Shown: positions 42,804-53,042 of the stretch, in pieces
Layout: every line of letters begins with the position of its first letter
Position numbering within the stretch: the stretch's first letter is position 1
Source: Bacteroidaceae bacterium
GTDB taxonomy: Bacteria; Bacteroidota; Bacteroidia; Bacteroidales; Bacteroidaceae
Reading direction: 5' to 3'
NCBI GenBank assembly: GCA_024401275.1
Contig: JAKSLJ010000005.1
Location: 62,001 to 126,000, forward strand
DNA: 64,000 bases
The notes under the pieces: model-generated
What the model was told of the DNA's origin: nothing
Databases searched by the model: none
Seen by the model: the letters and a program-made list of their open reading frames with translations, nothing else
Made by a program: the position numbers and the translations under genes

Positions 42804-44284
42804 TTTTTCTGCCAAAAAGCCTTTGAGAAAAGAATCATTATTGGGAATATTTCCAGACGGCCAATAAGCATCAAGAAAGAGCAAACATACTTGGCAGGTG
42901 CAGAGAGAATCATCCACGAATGGGCTGGTCCGTAATATTCAAGACCAGGACCGACATTACAAAGGCTTGACAAGGCAAGTCCGAACGCCTCATAATAGTT
43001 GAAGTTCGGATGAACATCATTTGGATCAACGCCAAATACAGCCAAGACATAGGCACCGACAAAGAGAGAAATGACGAAAAGAGTAATGAAGCCGATAAGA
43101 GTCTGCATGACATTTTGCGACACAACGGTTCCGTTCAGGCGAACAGGAACTATAGCACTCGGATGAAGTATTCGAGTAAACTCATTACGGATGACGCGAT
43201 AAATAATGCTTAGGCGCACACACTTAAAACCGCCAGTGGTACTGCCAGAACATGCTCCGGCAAACATCACGAAGAGAAGTATCGGCATCAGTTGGACTGG
43301 CCAAAGAGTATAGTCGCAAGAGGCAAAGCCGGTAGTTGTCTGCAAAGAGATTACGGTAAAAAGGCTCTCGCGAATAGCAAGTTCCACATCGGTCTCTGGA
43401 GACGAGATTAATAGCGTTACGGTGCAAATCAATGACGCAACAAGTACAATAATTATATAAGCGTGAGCTTCTGCATTCTGAAAGAACTGGCGGATTTTTC
43501 CTTTCAGTATCGTGTAATAAATCAGTGCATAATTAATGCCAGAGAAAAACATGAAGATTATAAGCACATACTCTATTGCCGCCGAATTATACTGCTCATG
43601 CAGCATAGCAGAATGCGTTCCATATCCTCCAGTTGCCGTACAACACATAGCATAATTCAAGGAATCAAAGAAATTCATTCCGCAAATCAGTAGCGAAAGC
43701 ATACAGAGTACGGTAAGCATCATATAGACAGAGCCTATCCATCTGACTGTTACCGTCAAACGCGGACGAACCTTACTATGTAAAGGTCCGGTACTCTCAG
43801 CAGCAAAAAGCTTCATGTCTCCCATTCCAAAAGCAGGAAGAATTGCTATGGTAAAGAAGACAATACCAATACCGCCAACCCATTGCGTAACACTACGCCA
43901 GAAGAGCAGGCCATGACTTACAGCGTCAACATTATCAATAACCGTGGCTCCTGTTGATGTGAAGCCGGACATTGTCTCAAAAAAGGCACTTGCCATATCG
44001 GGCAGACAGCCATCAATCAAGAATGGCACCATTCCGACTAAAGAGAATAAGAACCAAATTGAAGAAACCACGATGTAGCCATCCTTGCGTCCCATGCTAG
44101 AATCTGCTTCTCTGCCATACCAAACGCCCAGGCCGCCAAGGATTGCCGACACGACAAAAGAAGGGATAAATGGCAGTACGCTTTCGCCATAAAGCAGGCT
44201 AACTATAAGGCAAAGCAGAAGCAATCCCGACTCTATGAAAAGAAGATTACCAAGTACATTGAAAATAAAACGCCAGTTAATCAT
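42800..44284 (-). CDS. trkH: TrkH family potassium uptake protein
   Basis: 494 residues, a polytopic membrane protein of the Trk/Ktr pore family. Selectivity-filter-like segments include SGFTSTGATVIDN, CCTATGGYGTHSAM, LQTTTGFASCDYTLWP and LSSLCNVGPGLEYYG. Other signatures are WRSVTQWVGGIGIVFFTIAI and GACSGSTTGGFKCVRL. The partner TrkA is not in the window. It follows yjbQ by 15 bp on the same strand. Confidence 0.94.
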   Translation of the reverse strand: MINWRFIFNVLGNLLFIESGLLLLCLIVSLLYGESVLPFIPSFVVSAILGGLGVWYGREADSSMGRKDGYIVVSSIWFLFSLVGMVPFLIDGCLPDMASAFFETMSGFTSTGATVIDNVDAVSHGLLFWRSVTQWVGGIGIVFFTIAILPAFGMGDMKLFAAESTGPLHSKVRPRLTVTVRWIGSVYMMLTVLCMLSLLICGMNFFDSLNYAMCCTATGGYGTHSAMLHEQYNSAAIEYVLIIFMFFSGINYALIYYTILKGKIRQFFQNAEAHAYIIIVLVASLICTVTLLISSPETDVELAIRESLFTVISLQTTTGFASCDYTLWPVQLMPILLFVMFAGACSGSTTGGFKCVRLSIIYRVIRNEFTRILHPSAIVPVRLNGTVVSQNVMQTLIGFITLFVISLFVGAYVLAVFGVDPNDVHPNFNYYEAFGLALSSLCNVGPGLEYYGPAHSWMILSAPAKYVCSFLMLIGRLEIFPIMILFSKAFWQKN

Positions 44285-44299
44285 TTTTCCGTATTGCTT

Positions 44300-44713
44300 T
44301 TACTCACCTGTTATTGTTGCTACAATTTTCCTGGCACCTCCATAGTCACGAAACTCGCAGAGGTAGATGCCTTGCCATGTGCCAAGATTGAGTCTGCCGT
44401 TGGTAATAGGTATGGTTATGCTGCTGCCGACGATAGTACACTTTGCGTGTGCCGGCATGTCATCGTCGCCTTCGAGCGTATGCTGGTAGTAAGGCTCACG
44501 CTCTTTGACAAGGCGATTGAAGATGCTGTTCATATCTACCCTTACATCAGGGTCGGCATTCTCGTTTATGCTCAAGCCGCAGCTGGTGTGCTTGATGAAC
44601 AAATGCAAAAGTCCCACATTTGGCAATTCCGGCAAATGCTGTAGCACTTCGCTCGTTACGAGATGAAAGCCGCGTGTGCGCTCTCGGAGTCTGAATTCAA
44701 CTTGTTTCCACAT
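44300..44713 (-). CDS. YjbQ family protein (secondary thiamine-phosphate synthase type)
   Basis: 137 residues matching UPF0047/YjbQ: VEFRLRERTRGFHLVTSEVL, LLHLFIKHTSCGLSINENAD (the conserved HTSCGLSINE-D core), LEGDDDMPAHAKCTIVGSSI and LGTWQGIYLCEFRDYGGARK. Weak thiamine-phosphate synthase activity has been reported for E. coli YjbQ, but its physiological role is unsettled. It lies between ligA (upstream) and trkH (downstream). Confidence 0.93.
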   Translation of the reverse strand: MWKQVEFRLRERTRGFHLVTSEVLQHLPELPNVGLLHLFIKHTSCGLSINENADPDVRVDMNSIFNRLVKEREPYYQHTLEGDDDMPAHAKCTIVGSSITIPITNGRLNLGTWQGIYLCEFRDYGGARKIVATITGE

Positions 44714-44730
44714 AGTTTTATTTACGTTTT

Positions 44731-46797
<2,067 letters not shown>

Positions 46798-48114
46798 TTA
46801 TAGTTTCAAATCGCCGATTATGTAGTTGCTGCCACCGATGAAGATAACATCCGTCTCAGCAGCATCGTTTTTCGCTGCGTCGTAAGCCTCGGCAGATGTA
46901 GGATAAGCTTTGCCGCAAAGACCGAGAGCATTGCCTTTTTCCTTTATTATATTACACGGAATAGCGCGATGCGACTGCGCTTGGGTGAAGTAATAGACAG
47001 CCTCTTTCGGCAGCATCTGCATTACGGAATCCACATCCTTGTCGTCCACCATTCCGAAGACTATTCGGAGCGTGTTGCAATTCTTCACGCAGTCGGAAAG
47101 CATCTGTGAGACAAACTCCCATCCTGCCTTGTTATGACCGGTATCTATTATGGTCTTCGGCTGTTCGCAAACCGTCTGCCAGCGTCCCATGATTCCGGTA
47201 TTCTTACTTATATTACGAAGCGAAGTGCGGAATACCCCCTCTAACTCCCCCACAAGGGGGAGGACTGAATGCCGCTCAATATCATATTCAACTTTCGGGG
47301 CGCTTCCCTCCCCCTTGTGGGGGAGTCGGAGGGGGTCTATCTTCACGGCAGTCAGTACAGTGCGGAGGTTCAGTTTCTGGTAGTTTCCCTTTAGTTCGCA
47401 ATCCATGAAGTACTCCTCCACTTCCTGCATCGTCGTTTCCTCTTCTGCATAGTGAATATCGGCATCAACCTCCGAAGCCGTTAGTTCAAAGACAGTCTTT
47501 GTTTCCAGCGTGGTTTCTCCGATGACTACAGGAACTCCATGCTTTATAATGCCGGCTTTCTGCTTGGCAATCAGAGGAAGAGTATCACCGAGAAGTGCGG
47601 TATGATCTAGGCTGATATTCGTGATGACAGACAGCAGCGGACGAATGATGTTCGTGCAGTCGAGTTTTCCACCCAAGCCAACTTCGATAACTGCTATATC
47701 TACCTGCTGATCAGCGAAATACTTGAATGCCATAGCTGTGGTCAGTTCAAAGAAACTCGGCATCAGCGGCTCAAAGAAATGGCGGTGGTTGTCAACGAAA
47801 TCAACTACATCCTTCTCCGCTATCATCTCACCGTTCACGCGAATTCTCTCACGGAAAGAGTAGAGATGTGGCGAAGTGTAAAGTCCCACCTTATAGCCCA
47901 TTTCCTGAAGGTAAGAAGCAATCATCGACGAGCAGCTGCCCTTGCCGTTCGTTCCGCCCACATGGATGGTCTTGAATTTCTCATGCGGATGACCGAAATA
48001 TTCATCCAGCGCAAGCGTATTCTCAAGCCCCTCCTTATAGGCAGCGCTCCCCACCTTATGGAACATCGGAGTGGAGTTATACAGATAGTCTATGGTTTCC
48101 TTGTATGTTGACAT
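46798..48114 (-). CDS. folC: folylpolyglutamate / dihydrofolate synthase with a palindrome insertion
   Basis: 438 residues. Mur-ligase-type motifs: FKTIHVGGTNGKGSCSSMIA, LYTSPHLYSFRERIRVNGEM, AVIEVGLGGKLDCTNII, SLDHTALLG and MGRWQTV near the start of the C-terminal domain. It adds glutamates to folates (and may act on dihydropteroate). Residues from about IDPLRLPHKGEG to VLPLVGELEGVF are encoded by two inverted copies of GC-rich palindrome family 1 (47234-47337) and interrupt the normally continuous LRTVLTAV...KNTGIMGRW stretch. The reading frame stays open, so the gene is probably functional. It has its own promoter at 48164-48194. Confidence 0.94.
   Translation of the reverse strand: MSTYKETIDYLYNSTPMFHKVGSAAYKEGLENTLALDEYFGHPHEKFKTIHVGGTNGKGSCSSMIASYLQEMGYKVGLYTSPHLYSFRERIRVNGEMIAEKDVVDFVDNHRHFFEPLMPSFFELTTAMAFKYFADQQVDIAVIEVGLGGKLDCTNIIRPLLSVITNISLDHTALLGDTLPLIAKQKAGIIKHGVPVVIGETTLETKTVFELTASEVDADIHYAEEETTMQEVEEYFMDCELKGNYQKLNLRTVLTAVKIDPLRLPHKGEGSAPKVEYDIERHSVLPLVGELEGVFRTSLRNISKNTGIMGRWQTVCEQPKTIIDTGHNKAGWEFVSQMLSDCVKNCNTLRIVFGMVDDKDVDSVMQMLPKEAVYYFTQAQSHRAIPCNIIKEKGNALGLCGKAYPTSAEAYDAAKNDAAETDVIFIGGSNYIIGDLKL
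47234..47337. repeat. GC-rich palindrome family 1, paired inverted copies inside folC
   Basis: ACCCCCTCTAACTCCCCCAC then AAGGGGGAGG (47234-47263) and the near-reverse complement CCTCCCCCTTGTGGGGGAGT then CGGAGGGGGTC (47307-47337), with 43 bp between. It translates in frame as part of FolC. Confidence 0.93.
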
Positions 48115-48163
48115 TTTTGCTCTTGTATGTTGACTTTCTTGCGTGTATTCCTGTTTTGAACGG

Positions 48164-48194
48164 CAAAATTACATAAATTCTCGTAATCTGCAAA
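48164..48194 (-). promoter_or_regulatory. Bacteroidota promoter for folC
   Basis: On the minus strand, TTTG (48194-48191), 19 bp, then TAATTTTG (48171-48164). Confidence 0.83.
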
Positions 48195-48437
48195 TTATTC
48201 TGCCACATTTCGCCATTTTGCCTAACAAATCAACAAAAAATAAGCTTTTCTCCACTAAGGCTTATAGCACTTCTCCATGTGAGTTACAGTTATAAAAACC
48301 CATTACTGCCCAAAAACACTATGCGGTAAAAAGAAATGTCAGCAAAACTGCCATTTTCCTTACAATCTGTCACTTCGCCCATTGTAAGAGTTTCTACTCA
48401 GAAAACTAAACAAACACCCATTTTCGAGCCAATAATC

Positions 48438-48569
48438 GGCTAAAAATGGCTTCCGTAATAAAAGCCATAGGATTTCACATCGTTTCCCCAAGGCTTTTAT
48501 CCCAAAACGCCAAGGATTTCGATGCAAAAGAGAGGGCGAAATTAGCGCATTTTCAAGGCTTTTCGGGCA
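48438..48569. repeat. 22-bp periodic array 3 (6 diverged units)
   Basis: Units begin at 48438, 48460, 48482, 48504, 48526 and 48548. The clearest are AAAAGCCATAGGATTTCACA, GTTTCCCCAAGGCTTTTATC and AAAACGCCAAGGATTTCGAT, which share the position of the (C)CAAGG/TAGG core. More decayed than the arrays at 1.6, 26.8 and 59.5 kb. Confidence 0.7.
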
Positions 48570-48919
48570 CAAAACCAGCTCCCCAAAACACAACCCACTG
48601 ATTATCAACCAACTACCAACACCACAAGTTTTCCGTGTAGCAAATCATTTTCCCACGCTCACATTATACGCAAGTGTAGAGAAGATACCCAAAAGCAAAG
48701 TGTAAGCAAAACCACAATTTCACTTACAAATCAACAAATGCACCAACAAATTCTTCTACGAATTTCCATCAAGTTCATAAAGTCCGACACATCCCAATTC
48801 CGTCATTTATTAAGGGAAAAACGGCAGAAATCAGTCTGTACGCATTTACACTCGTTAATAAATCAGCACCGAAACAGCATGTTTTTCCGCAGATTTTCAT
48901 GTTTTATAATAAAATTATG

Positions 48920-48927
48920 TAACTTTG
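48920..48927 (+). promoter_or_regulatory. -7 promoter box for the tubulin-like operon
   Basis: TAACTTTG followed by GCG, 55 bp upstream of the ATG at 48983. The -33 element is not clear. Confidence 0.55.
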
Positions 48928-48982
48928 GCGCGATTTATTGTACATATTCCAGCCATTCTGGCTTGATTATAACCTCATCAAA

Positions 48983-51900
48983 ATGACAACTAACACATAC
49001 ACTGGCAACCATATTCTCGTAGGACTTGGAGGCACCGGAGGCAAGATTCTGCGTGCTTTCAAGATGCGAATGTTTGAGGAATTCCCTGAAGCTGAAGACC
49101 GCAAAAAGCAGTCTGTGGCTATTCTCTATGTTGACTCAACAGACGAGATGATGCCGAAAGACGGCAAGGCTCGCGCCGACTTCCGAGTGATGGGACAAGA
49201 CGCTTCGTTTACGCAAAACGAATTTCTCTTCATCAAATCGGTTGACGTGGAGGACATTCTCAGCCACATCGGCAACTATCCTTCCGTAAAAGGCATCGTG
49301 GACAATGTTACCGCGGTGAAATCTGCCATCGGTTCGCTAGGCGAAGCTGCTGGTCAGAAGCGTCGTGCCGGCAGACTTCTCTTTGCAGCAAACGCTACGG
49401 GCTACGTGAACAGCCTCAAGAATGCCTACGCCCAGTGTGTGGAACGCTCAGGCGACTCCAACAGCAACAACATCCACATCTTTGCCGGACTTGCCGGCGG
49501 TACGGGTTCCGGTGCTGTTGTCGATGCCGTATTGCAGGCTCGCAAGCAGTTCCCTAATGCCACAATTTCCGTCTATGCGATGATTCCGGAGGAAAATCTT
49601 CCGAAAGCAGACATGGACCAGGGACGCTATTATCAGAACGGCTATGCTGCAATGAACGAGCTCAATGCGCTGCAGGTTGGTGCTTGGCAGCCGCATGACA
49701 TTACCGGCAACAGTAAACTGAAGCTTTACAACGACCGCGTAAAAGGTGTGGCTGACGGCTTGACAGTCTATAGCAACGTAAACGAGAACGGTCTTTCGGT
49801 AAATTCTCTTGAAGAACTTCCAAAGATCGTCAGCGACTATATCTTTGCCCGCATATTCTTCGTAAACAGCCTCGACCAAATCAACCAAGATGTTGTCCGT
49901 GCATACAACTTCGAGAACATGGATGACTTCGCCTTGGAATTTGACGAGGCAGCAAACCTCAACCCTGACGCAAGCAAGCCTGTAGCACGAACAAAGAAGA
50001 TAAATTCTTTCGGCATAAAGCGCGTGATGTATCCGGAACTCCGTGTACTGAAACACATCACCTACACCGTCGGCGAGAGCATTCTCTATCAGTTCAAGTA
50101 CAACAACTGGCGCGAGAACCAAGGCTTTGTCAACGAGGAGCGCAACCGCGACTACCGTGGCGATTATCTTGACCGTGACAACCTCGCTATCTGGCGTTTG
50201 GACGAAGAACATCTCACGCTCGACCTCAACATACTTGAAACTGACACAAAATATCCTCGCTTCAAGGATTATTGGCACGACAAGGCTGTTGGCTATGCTG
50301 AGGAAGCAAAGAAGGCTACCTGCCCTCTCAACGAACTTGACAGCATTCTCAACGAATTCTACGAGAAACACTTCCGCGAGGAAGGCGTAGAATCGTTCTA
50401 CCACTCAAAGGAAAGAGCTATTCCGGAGATGGCGAAGGAGATTCGCCACAATGTAGAGTACGGTCTTTTCGACAAATGGAAGATCGGTGACATCTCTATC
50501 ATCGAACTGCAGAAGGTTTCAAAGCTCATCCTTGAGCACATGGAAGTATTGCGCGGCGAACTCGTTGAAAAGACGAAGAAGATGCGCGACGAATGCTATG
50601 CCATAGACCAAGATCGTCAGGCAAATCTCCGCGAATGGACAAATCTCAACCTGCTTCATCGCATGGTTGGCGTGGGCGCTCGCCGTTATGCCGACCACCA
50701 GGAGATTCTGGCGGACATGTACACTTGCAAGACTCGCATCCTCGCCCTTGAATTTGCAAAGAAACTTGCAGCAAAGGTGTTTGTGGAATTCGGCAGAATG
50801 GACGCCGACATTTCCGCTTTCGGTCAGAAGATTAACGACGCTATCAGCGAGACAGAAAAACTCATCGTGGCACAGCGCAAGGTGAACCGCGGTCTTGAGG
50901 ATATGCGTGGCGCAATCATCGAGGTGAGCGAGGAGGAGACAATGGTGGACTTTGAGCATGACCTTAAGATAGACAAGCTCGACATGCCGAACATTGCCCG
51001 TCAGCTTCGCGAGGAGATTCTGCCTGAAACCGACTTCTTGAATTTCGGTCAACTTGCCAACTACATCAGCGTTGACGACGTAAAGGATGCGTTTGACATA
51101 AAGCTCTCTGAGATTGTTCGCACAAAGCATACAGAAAAGGCTGACAGCGACAATAAGGTTCTCGGTCTTAACATACTGACACAGCTTCAGCAGAAGCTCA
51201 AGACAGACGATGACATCAAGGCATTCGCCGCAAAGATTGTGCAGCAAAGTGGCAGTTATCTGCGCTTGAACCAGGAGCAGATTCTGCTTAACCTCCGCAA
51301 CAACGAGGGCAACCTCAGTCCACAGAATCCAGCGAGCATAAACAAGAAGGTTATCCTTATCTCAATACCTTCACCTGATGAGCACGAGAGTCTGAAGCGC
51401 TTTGCAGACAAGCTTGAAGAAGCATTCCGCAACTCTATCAACCAGAGCACAGCACGAACAAACATCACGATAAACAGAAAGAGTCTTCGCAAGGACGAAC
51501 TCTCCGTTATCACTGTGTCTTACTGCTTCCCAATGCGTGCTATCGAGTGGATGACTCCATACAAGGCAAAGTATGAATATTTCCTCAACACAGGCAATCC
51601 GAACACAGACACAGCAAATGCCATTCTCCTTCACACAGAGGGCGACGGCAGCCAATGCCCAGAACTCTTCCCTGTAGAGAATGCCGAGGAAGTGGCAGCA
51701 GAACGCGCTCGTCAGGCAGCATTGGCAAACGGAACTGCTATGCCTGGAGCATCAGCTATGCCAAGCGCAGTAGCAATGCCTCCAATAGCAGGTGCCGTTC
51801 CACCGCCAATACCTGGAATGAATGCAGAGATCAGCCTCTTCCTTGCCATCGGCGGTCAGCAGTATGGTCCATACAACCGCGCCACTTGCCAACAAATGGT

Positions 51901-52033
51901 ACAGAGCGGACAACTGACACCGCAGACTCTCGTTTGGATGGATGGCATGGCAAATTGGACTGCGGCAGCACAGGTTCCGCAGCTTGCATCGCTCTTTGCA
52001 CCGCAGATGCCGCCGCCAATACCGAACCTCTAA
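48983..52033 (+). CDS. tubulin/FtsZ-like GTPase-fold protein with C-terminal GYF-type domain
   Basis: 1016 residues, no signal peptide. The N-terminal part matches the Tubulin_2-type family: NHILVGLGGTGGKILRAFKM (residues 9-28), SVAILYVDSTDEMMP, and the tubulin/FtsZ signature loop IFAGLAGGTGSGAVVDAVLQ (GGTGSG at 172-177), followed by YYQNGYAAMNELNAL. The middle (about 450-800) is helical and charged. A Pro/Ala linker with PPPIPG leads to a GYF_2/DUF4339-like domain (SLFLAIGGQQYGPYNRATCQ ... LVWMDGMANWTAAAQVPQLA), and the protein ends PPPIPNL. It may polymerise or bind GTP in the cytoplasm; the role is unknown. The start at 48983 follows the promoter box by 55 bp. First gene of a three-gene plus-strand run. 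Confidence 0.88.
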   Translation: MTTNTYTGNHILVGLGGTGGKILRAFKMRMFEEFPEAEDRKKQSVAILYVDSTDEMMPKDGKARADFRVMGQDASFTQNEFLFIKSVDVEDILSHIGNYPSVKGIVDNVTAVKSAIGSLGEAAGQKRRAGRLLFAANATGYVNSLKNAYAQCVERSGDSNSNNIHIFAGLAGGTGSGAVVDAVLQARKQFPNATISVYAMIPEENLPKADMDQGRYYQNGYAAMNELNALQVGAWQPHDITGNSKLKLYNDRVKGVADGLTVYSNVNENGLSVNSLEELPKIVSDYIFARIFFVNSLDQINQDVVRAYNFENMDDFALEFDEAANLNPDASKPVARTKKINSFGIKRVMYPELRVLKHITYTVGESILYQFKYNNWRENQGFVNEERNRDYRGDYLDRDNLAIWRLDEEHLTLDLNILETDTKYPRFKDYWHDKAVGYAEEAKKATCPLNELDSILNEFYEKHFREEGVESFYHSKERAIPEMAKEIRHNVEYGLFDKWKIGDISIIELQKVSKLILEHMEVLRGELVEKTKKMRDECYAIDQDRQANLREWTNLNLLHRMVGVGARRYADHQEILADMYTCKTRILALEFAKKLAAKVFVEFGRMDADISAFGQKINDAISETEKLIVAQRKVNRGLEDMRGAIIEVSEEETMVDFEHDLKIDKLDMPNIARQLREEILPETDFLNFGQLANYISVDDVKDAFDIKLSEIVRTKHTEKADSDNKVLGLNILTQLQQKLKTDDDIKAFAAKIVQQSGSYLRLNQEQILLNLRNNEGNLSPQNPASINKKVILISIPSPDEHESLKRFADKLEEAFRNSINQSTARTNITINRKSLRKDELSVITVSYCFPMRAIEWMTPYKAKYEYFLNTGNPNTDTANAILLHTEGDGSQCPELFPVENAEEVAAERARQAALANGTAMPGASAMPSAVAMPPIAGAVPPPIPGMNAEISLFLAIGGQQYGPYNRATCQQMVQSGQLTPQTLVWMDGMANWTAAAQVPQLASLFAPQMPPPIPNL

Positions 52034-52108
52034 GATTATATGTAGCTCAAAGAAAATGGATAAGAAATAAAAGAAACTTACTTGGCGAAGTAACCCTGCA
52101 TTATAGCC

Positions 52109-52165
52109 GCCCCTTATCAAGGGGCTCTAAATCTTCGAGCAAAAAAAAACAAAAAAAGAAAATCT
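52109..52165 (+). other. small hairpin and A-tract between the tubulin-like and zinc-ribbon genes
   Basis: GCCCCTT-ATC-AAGGGGC makes a 7-bp stem (52109-52125). About 16 bp later there is a run of nine A, a C, seven A, a G and four A just before the next gene. The A-tract could be an A-rich translation enhancer, which Bacteroidota use in place of Shine-Dalgarno sequences. Confidence 0.5.
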
Positions 52166-52174
52166 TTGAGAACT

Positions 52175-52918
52175 ATGGCTTTTGAAAGACGAACAGAACA
52201 CTTAAGATACCGCTACGGAATTTGTCTCAACGACGACTGCCCTTGCTGCAAGGACAAATCCGTGCTGCAGATTGTTGCACGCAAGGAATTTGTCTGTCCT
52301 GAATGCGGCAAGACCTTGCGCGAAGTTGCTCCGCCTAAGCAGCCCTCTTACTCGTGGGTGAAATGGCTTATCGTAGTGGCTTTGCTTGCAGGTGCCGGCG
52401 CATGCTATTACCACTTCTTCGGCAACACAGAAGAGAAGCTCATCGAGCCTTCACAAGACGAGGTTGCTGCCGACACTTTGGAAGAAACTATCCCTATAAC
52501 GGAAAGACCCCCTCTAACTCCCCCACAGGGGGAGGATGAAGTCCCTACCACAGACGAAGACCAAGCCACCGTTGAAGACGAGTCATCGTCTTCCCCTATC
52601 ACAGCGCCACAGCCAAAGGAAAATGCCAACTACGCTCCACGCGAGCCTCGCAACAACATCCAGATTCCACCGAAGGAAGAAACCGTTCGCGAGGAAGTGT
52701 CCAAAGGTCCGCATCTTTCTTGGGGCGTCTATACAGGTCCTGCCAACGGACTTGGTGGCGTTATCCGCGTAACAGCAGCCCACACTCTTGACTGTCGCGA
52801 CGGTTCGTCCATCCAGCTCCAGCCAGGCGACGAAATCCAGCAGACAAAGTTTCAGGGCGACGACCTTCGCCAAGGTGTCTGGATAAGCAACGGCGAGCGC
52901 CAGTTCTTCACTAGATAA
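52175..52918 (+). CDS. zinc-ribbon single-pass membrane protein, unknown function
   Basis: 247 residues. The N-terminus has two Cys clusters forming a likely zinc ribbon (C17, C22, C24, C25; C41, C44: KEFVCPECGKTL). A transmembrane helix follows at 61-82 (WVKWLIVVALLAGAGACYYH). Next comes a long acidic, Pro-rich linker containing RPPLTPPQGEDE, encoded by GC-rich palindrome family 1. A C-terminal domain (GVYTGPANGLGGVIRVTAAH ... GVWISNGERQFFTR) somewhat resembles a MORN-like or SH3-like fold. The zinc ribbon should be cytoplasmic and the C-terminus outside. ATG 52175 is used rather than the in-frame TTG at 52166. It is next to the tubulin-like gene and probably co-transcribed. Confidence 0.82.
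   Translation: MAFERRTEHLRYRYGICLNDDCPCCKDKSVLQIVARKEFVCPECGKTLREVAPPKQPSYSWVKWLIVVALLAGAGACYYHFFGNTEEKLIEPSQDEVAADTLEETIPITERPPLTPPQGEDEVPTTDEDQATVEDESSSSPITAPQPKENANYAPREPRNNIQIPPKEETVREEVSKGPHLSWGVYTGPANGLGGVIRVTAAHTLDCRDGSSIQLQPGDEIQQTKFQGDDLRQGVWISNGERQFFTR
52507..52535 (+). repeat. GC-rich palindrome family 1, single copy inside the zinc-ribbon gene
   Basis: ACCCCCTCTAACTCCCCCAC then AGGGGGAGG, nearly identical to the left half of the folC insertion. It is read in frame as PPLTPPQGE in a disordered linker. Confidence 0.9.
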
Positions 52919-52935
52919 TTACATTTGACCTTGAT

Positions 52936-53010
52936 TGTAGGGCGAGGATTTCCGAGCCGCGATTCAGGTTTTATTATGCGGTGAAACGGCTCGGAAATCC
53001 TCGCCCTACA
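52936..53010. repeat. palindrome family 2, copy in the tubulin-like operon
   Basis: TGTAGGGCGAGGATTTCCGA then GCCGCG at the left and CGGCTCGGAAATCCTCGCCC then TACA at the right. This is the most perfect of the four copies, with a 27-bp centre. Confidence 0.93.
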
Positions 53011-53042
53011 TCATGGCGGCAAATATATAATTTCAGAAACTA

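Larger units (their letters stand above)
48115..48982. other. 868-bp divergent intergenic region
   Basis: Between folC (minus) and the tubulin-like gene (plus). It holds the folC promoter at the left, a diverged 22-bp array in the middle (about 48438-48569) and a TAACTTTG box at the right (48920-48927). The remaining sequence is A- and C-rich with scattered CCCAAAA and ACAAATCAACAAA strings. I see no gene in it; the short open frames are not supported. Confidence 0.7.

Noticed and set aside
48360..48608. 82-codon minus-strand open frame in the folC/tubulin spacer
   Set aside because: It covers the diverged 22-bp array and has no recognisable features.
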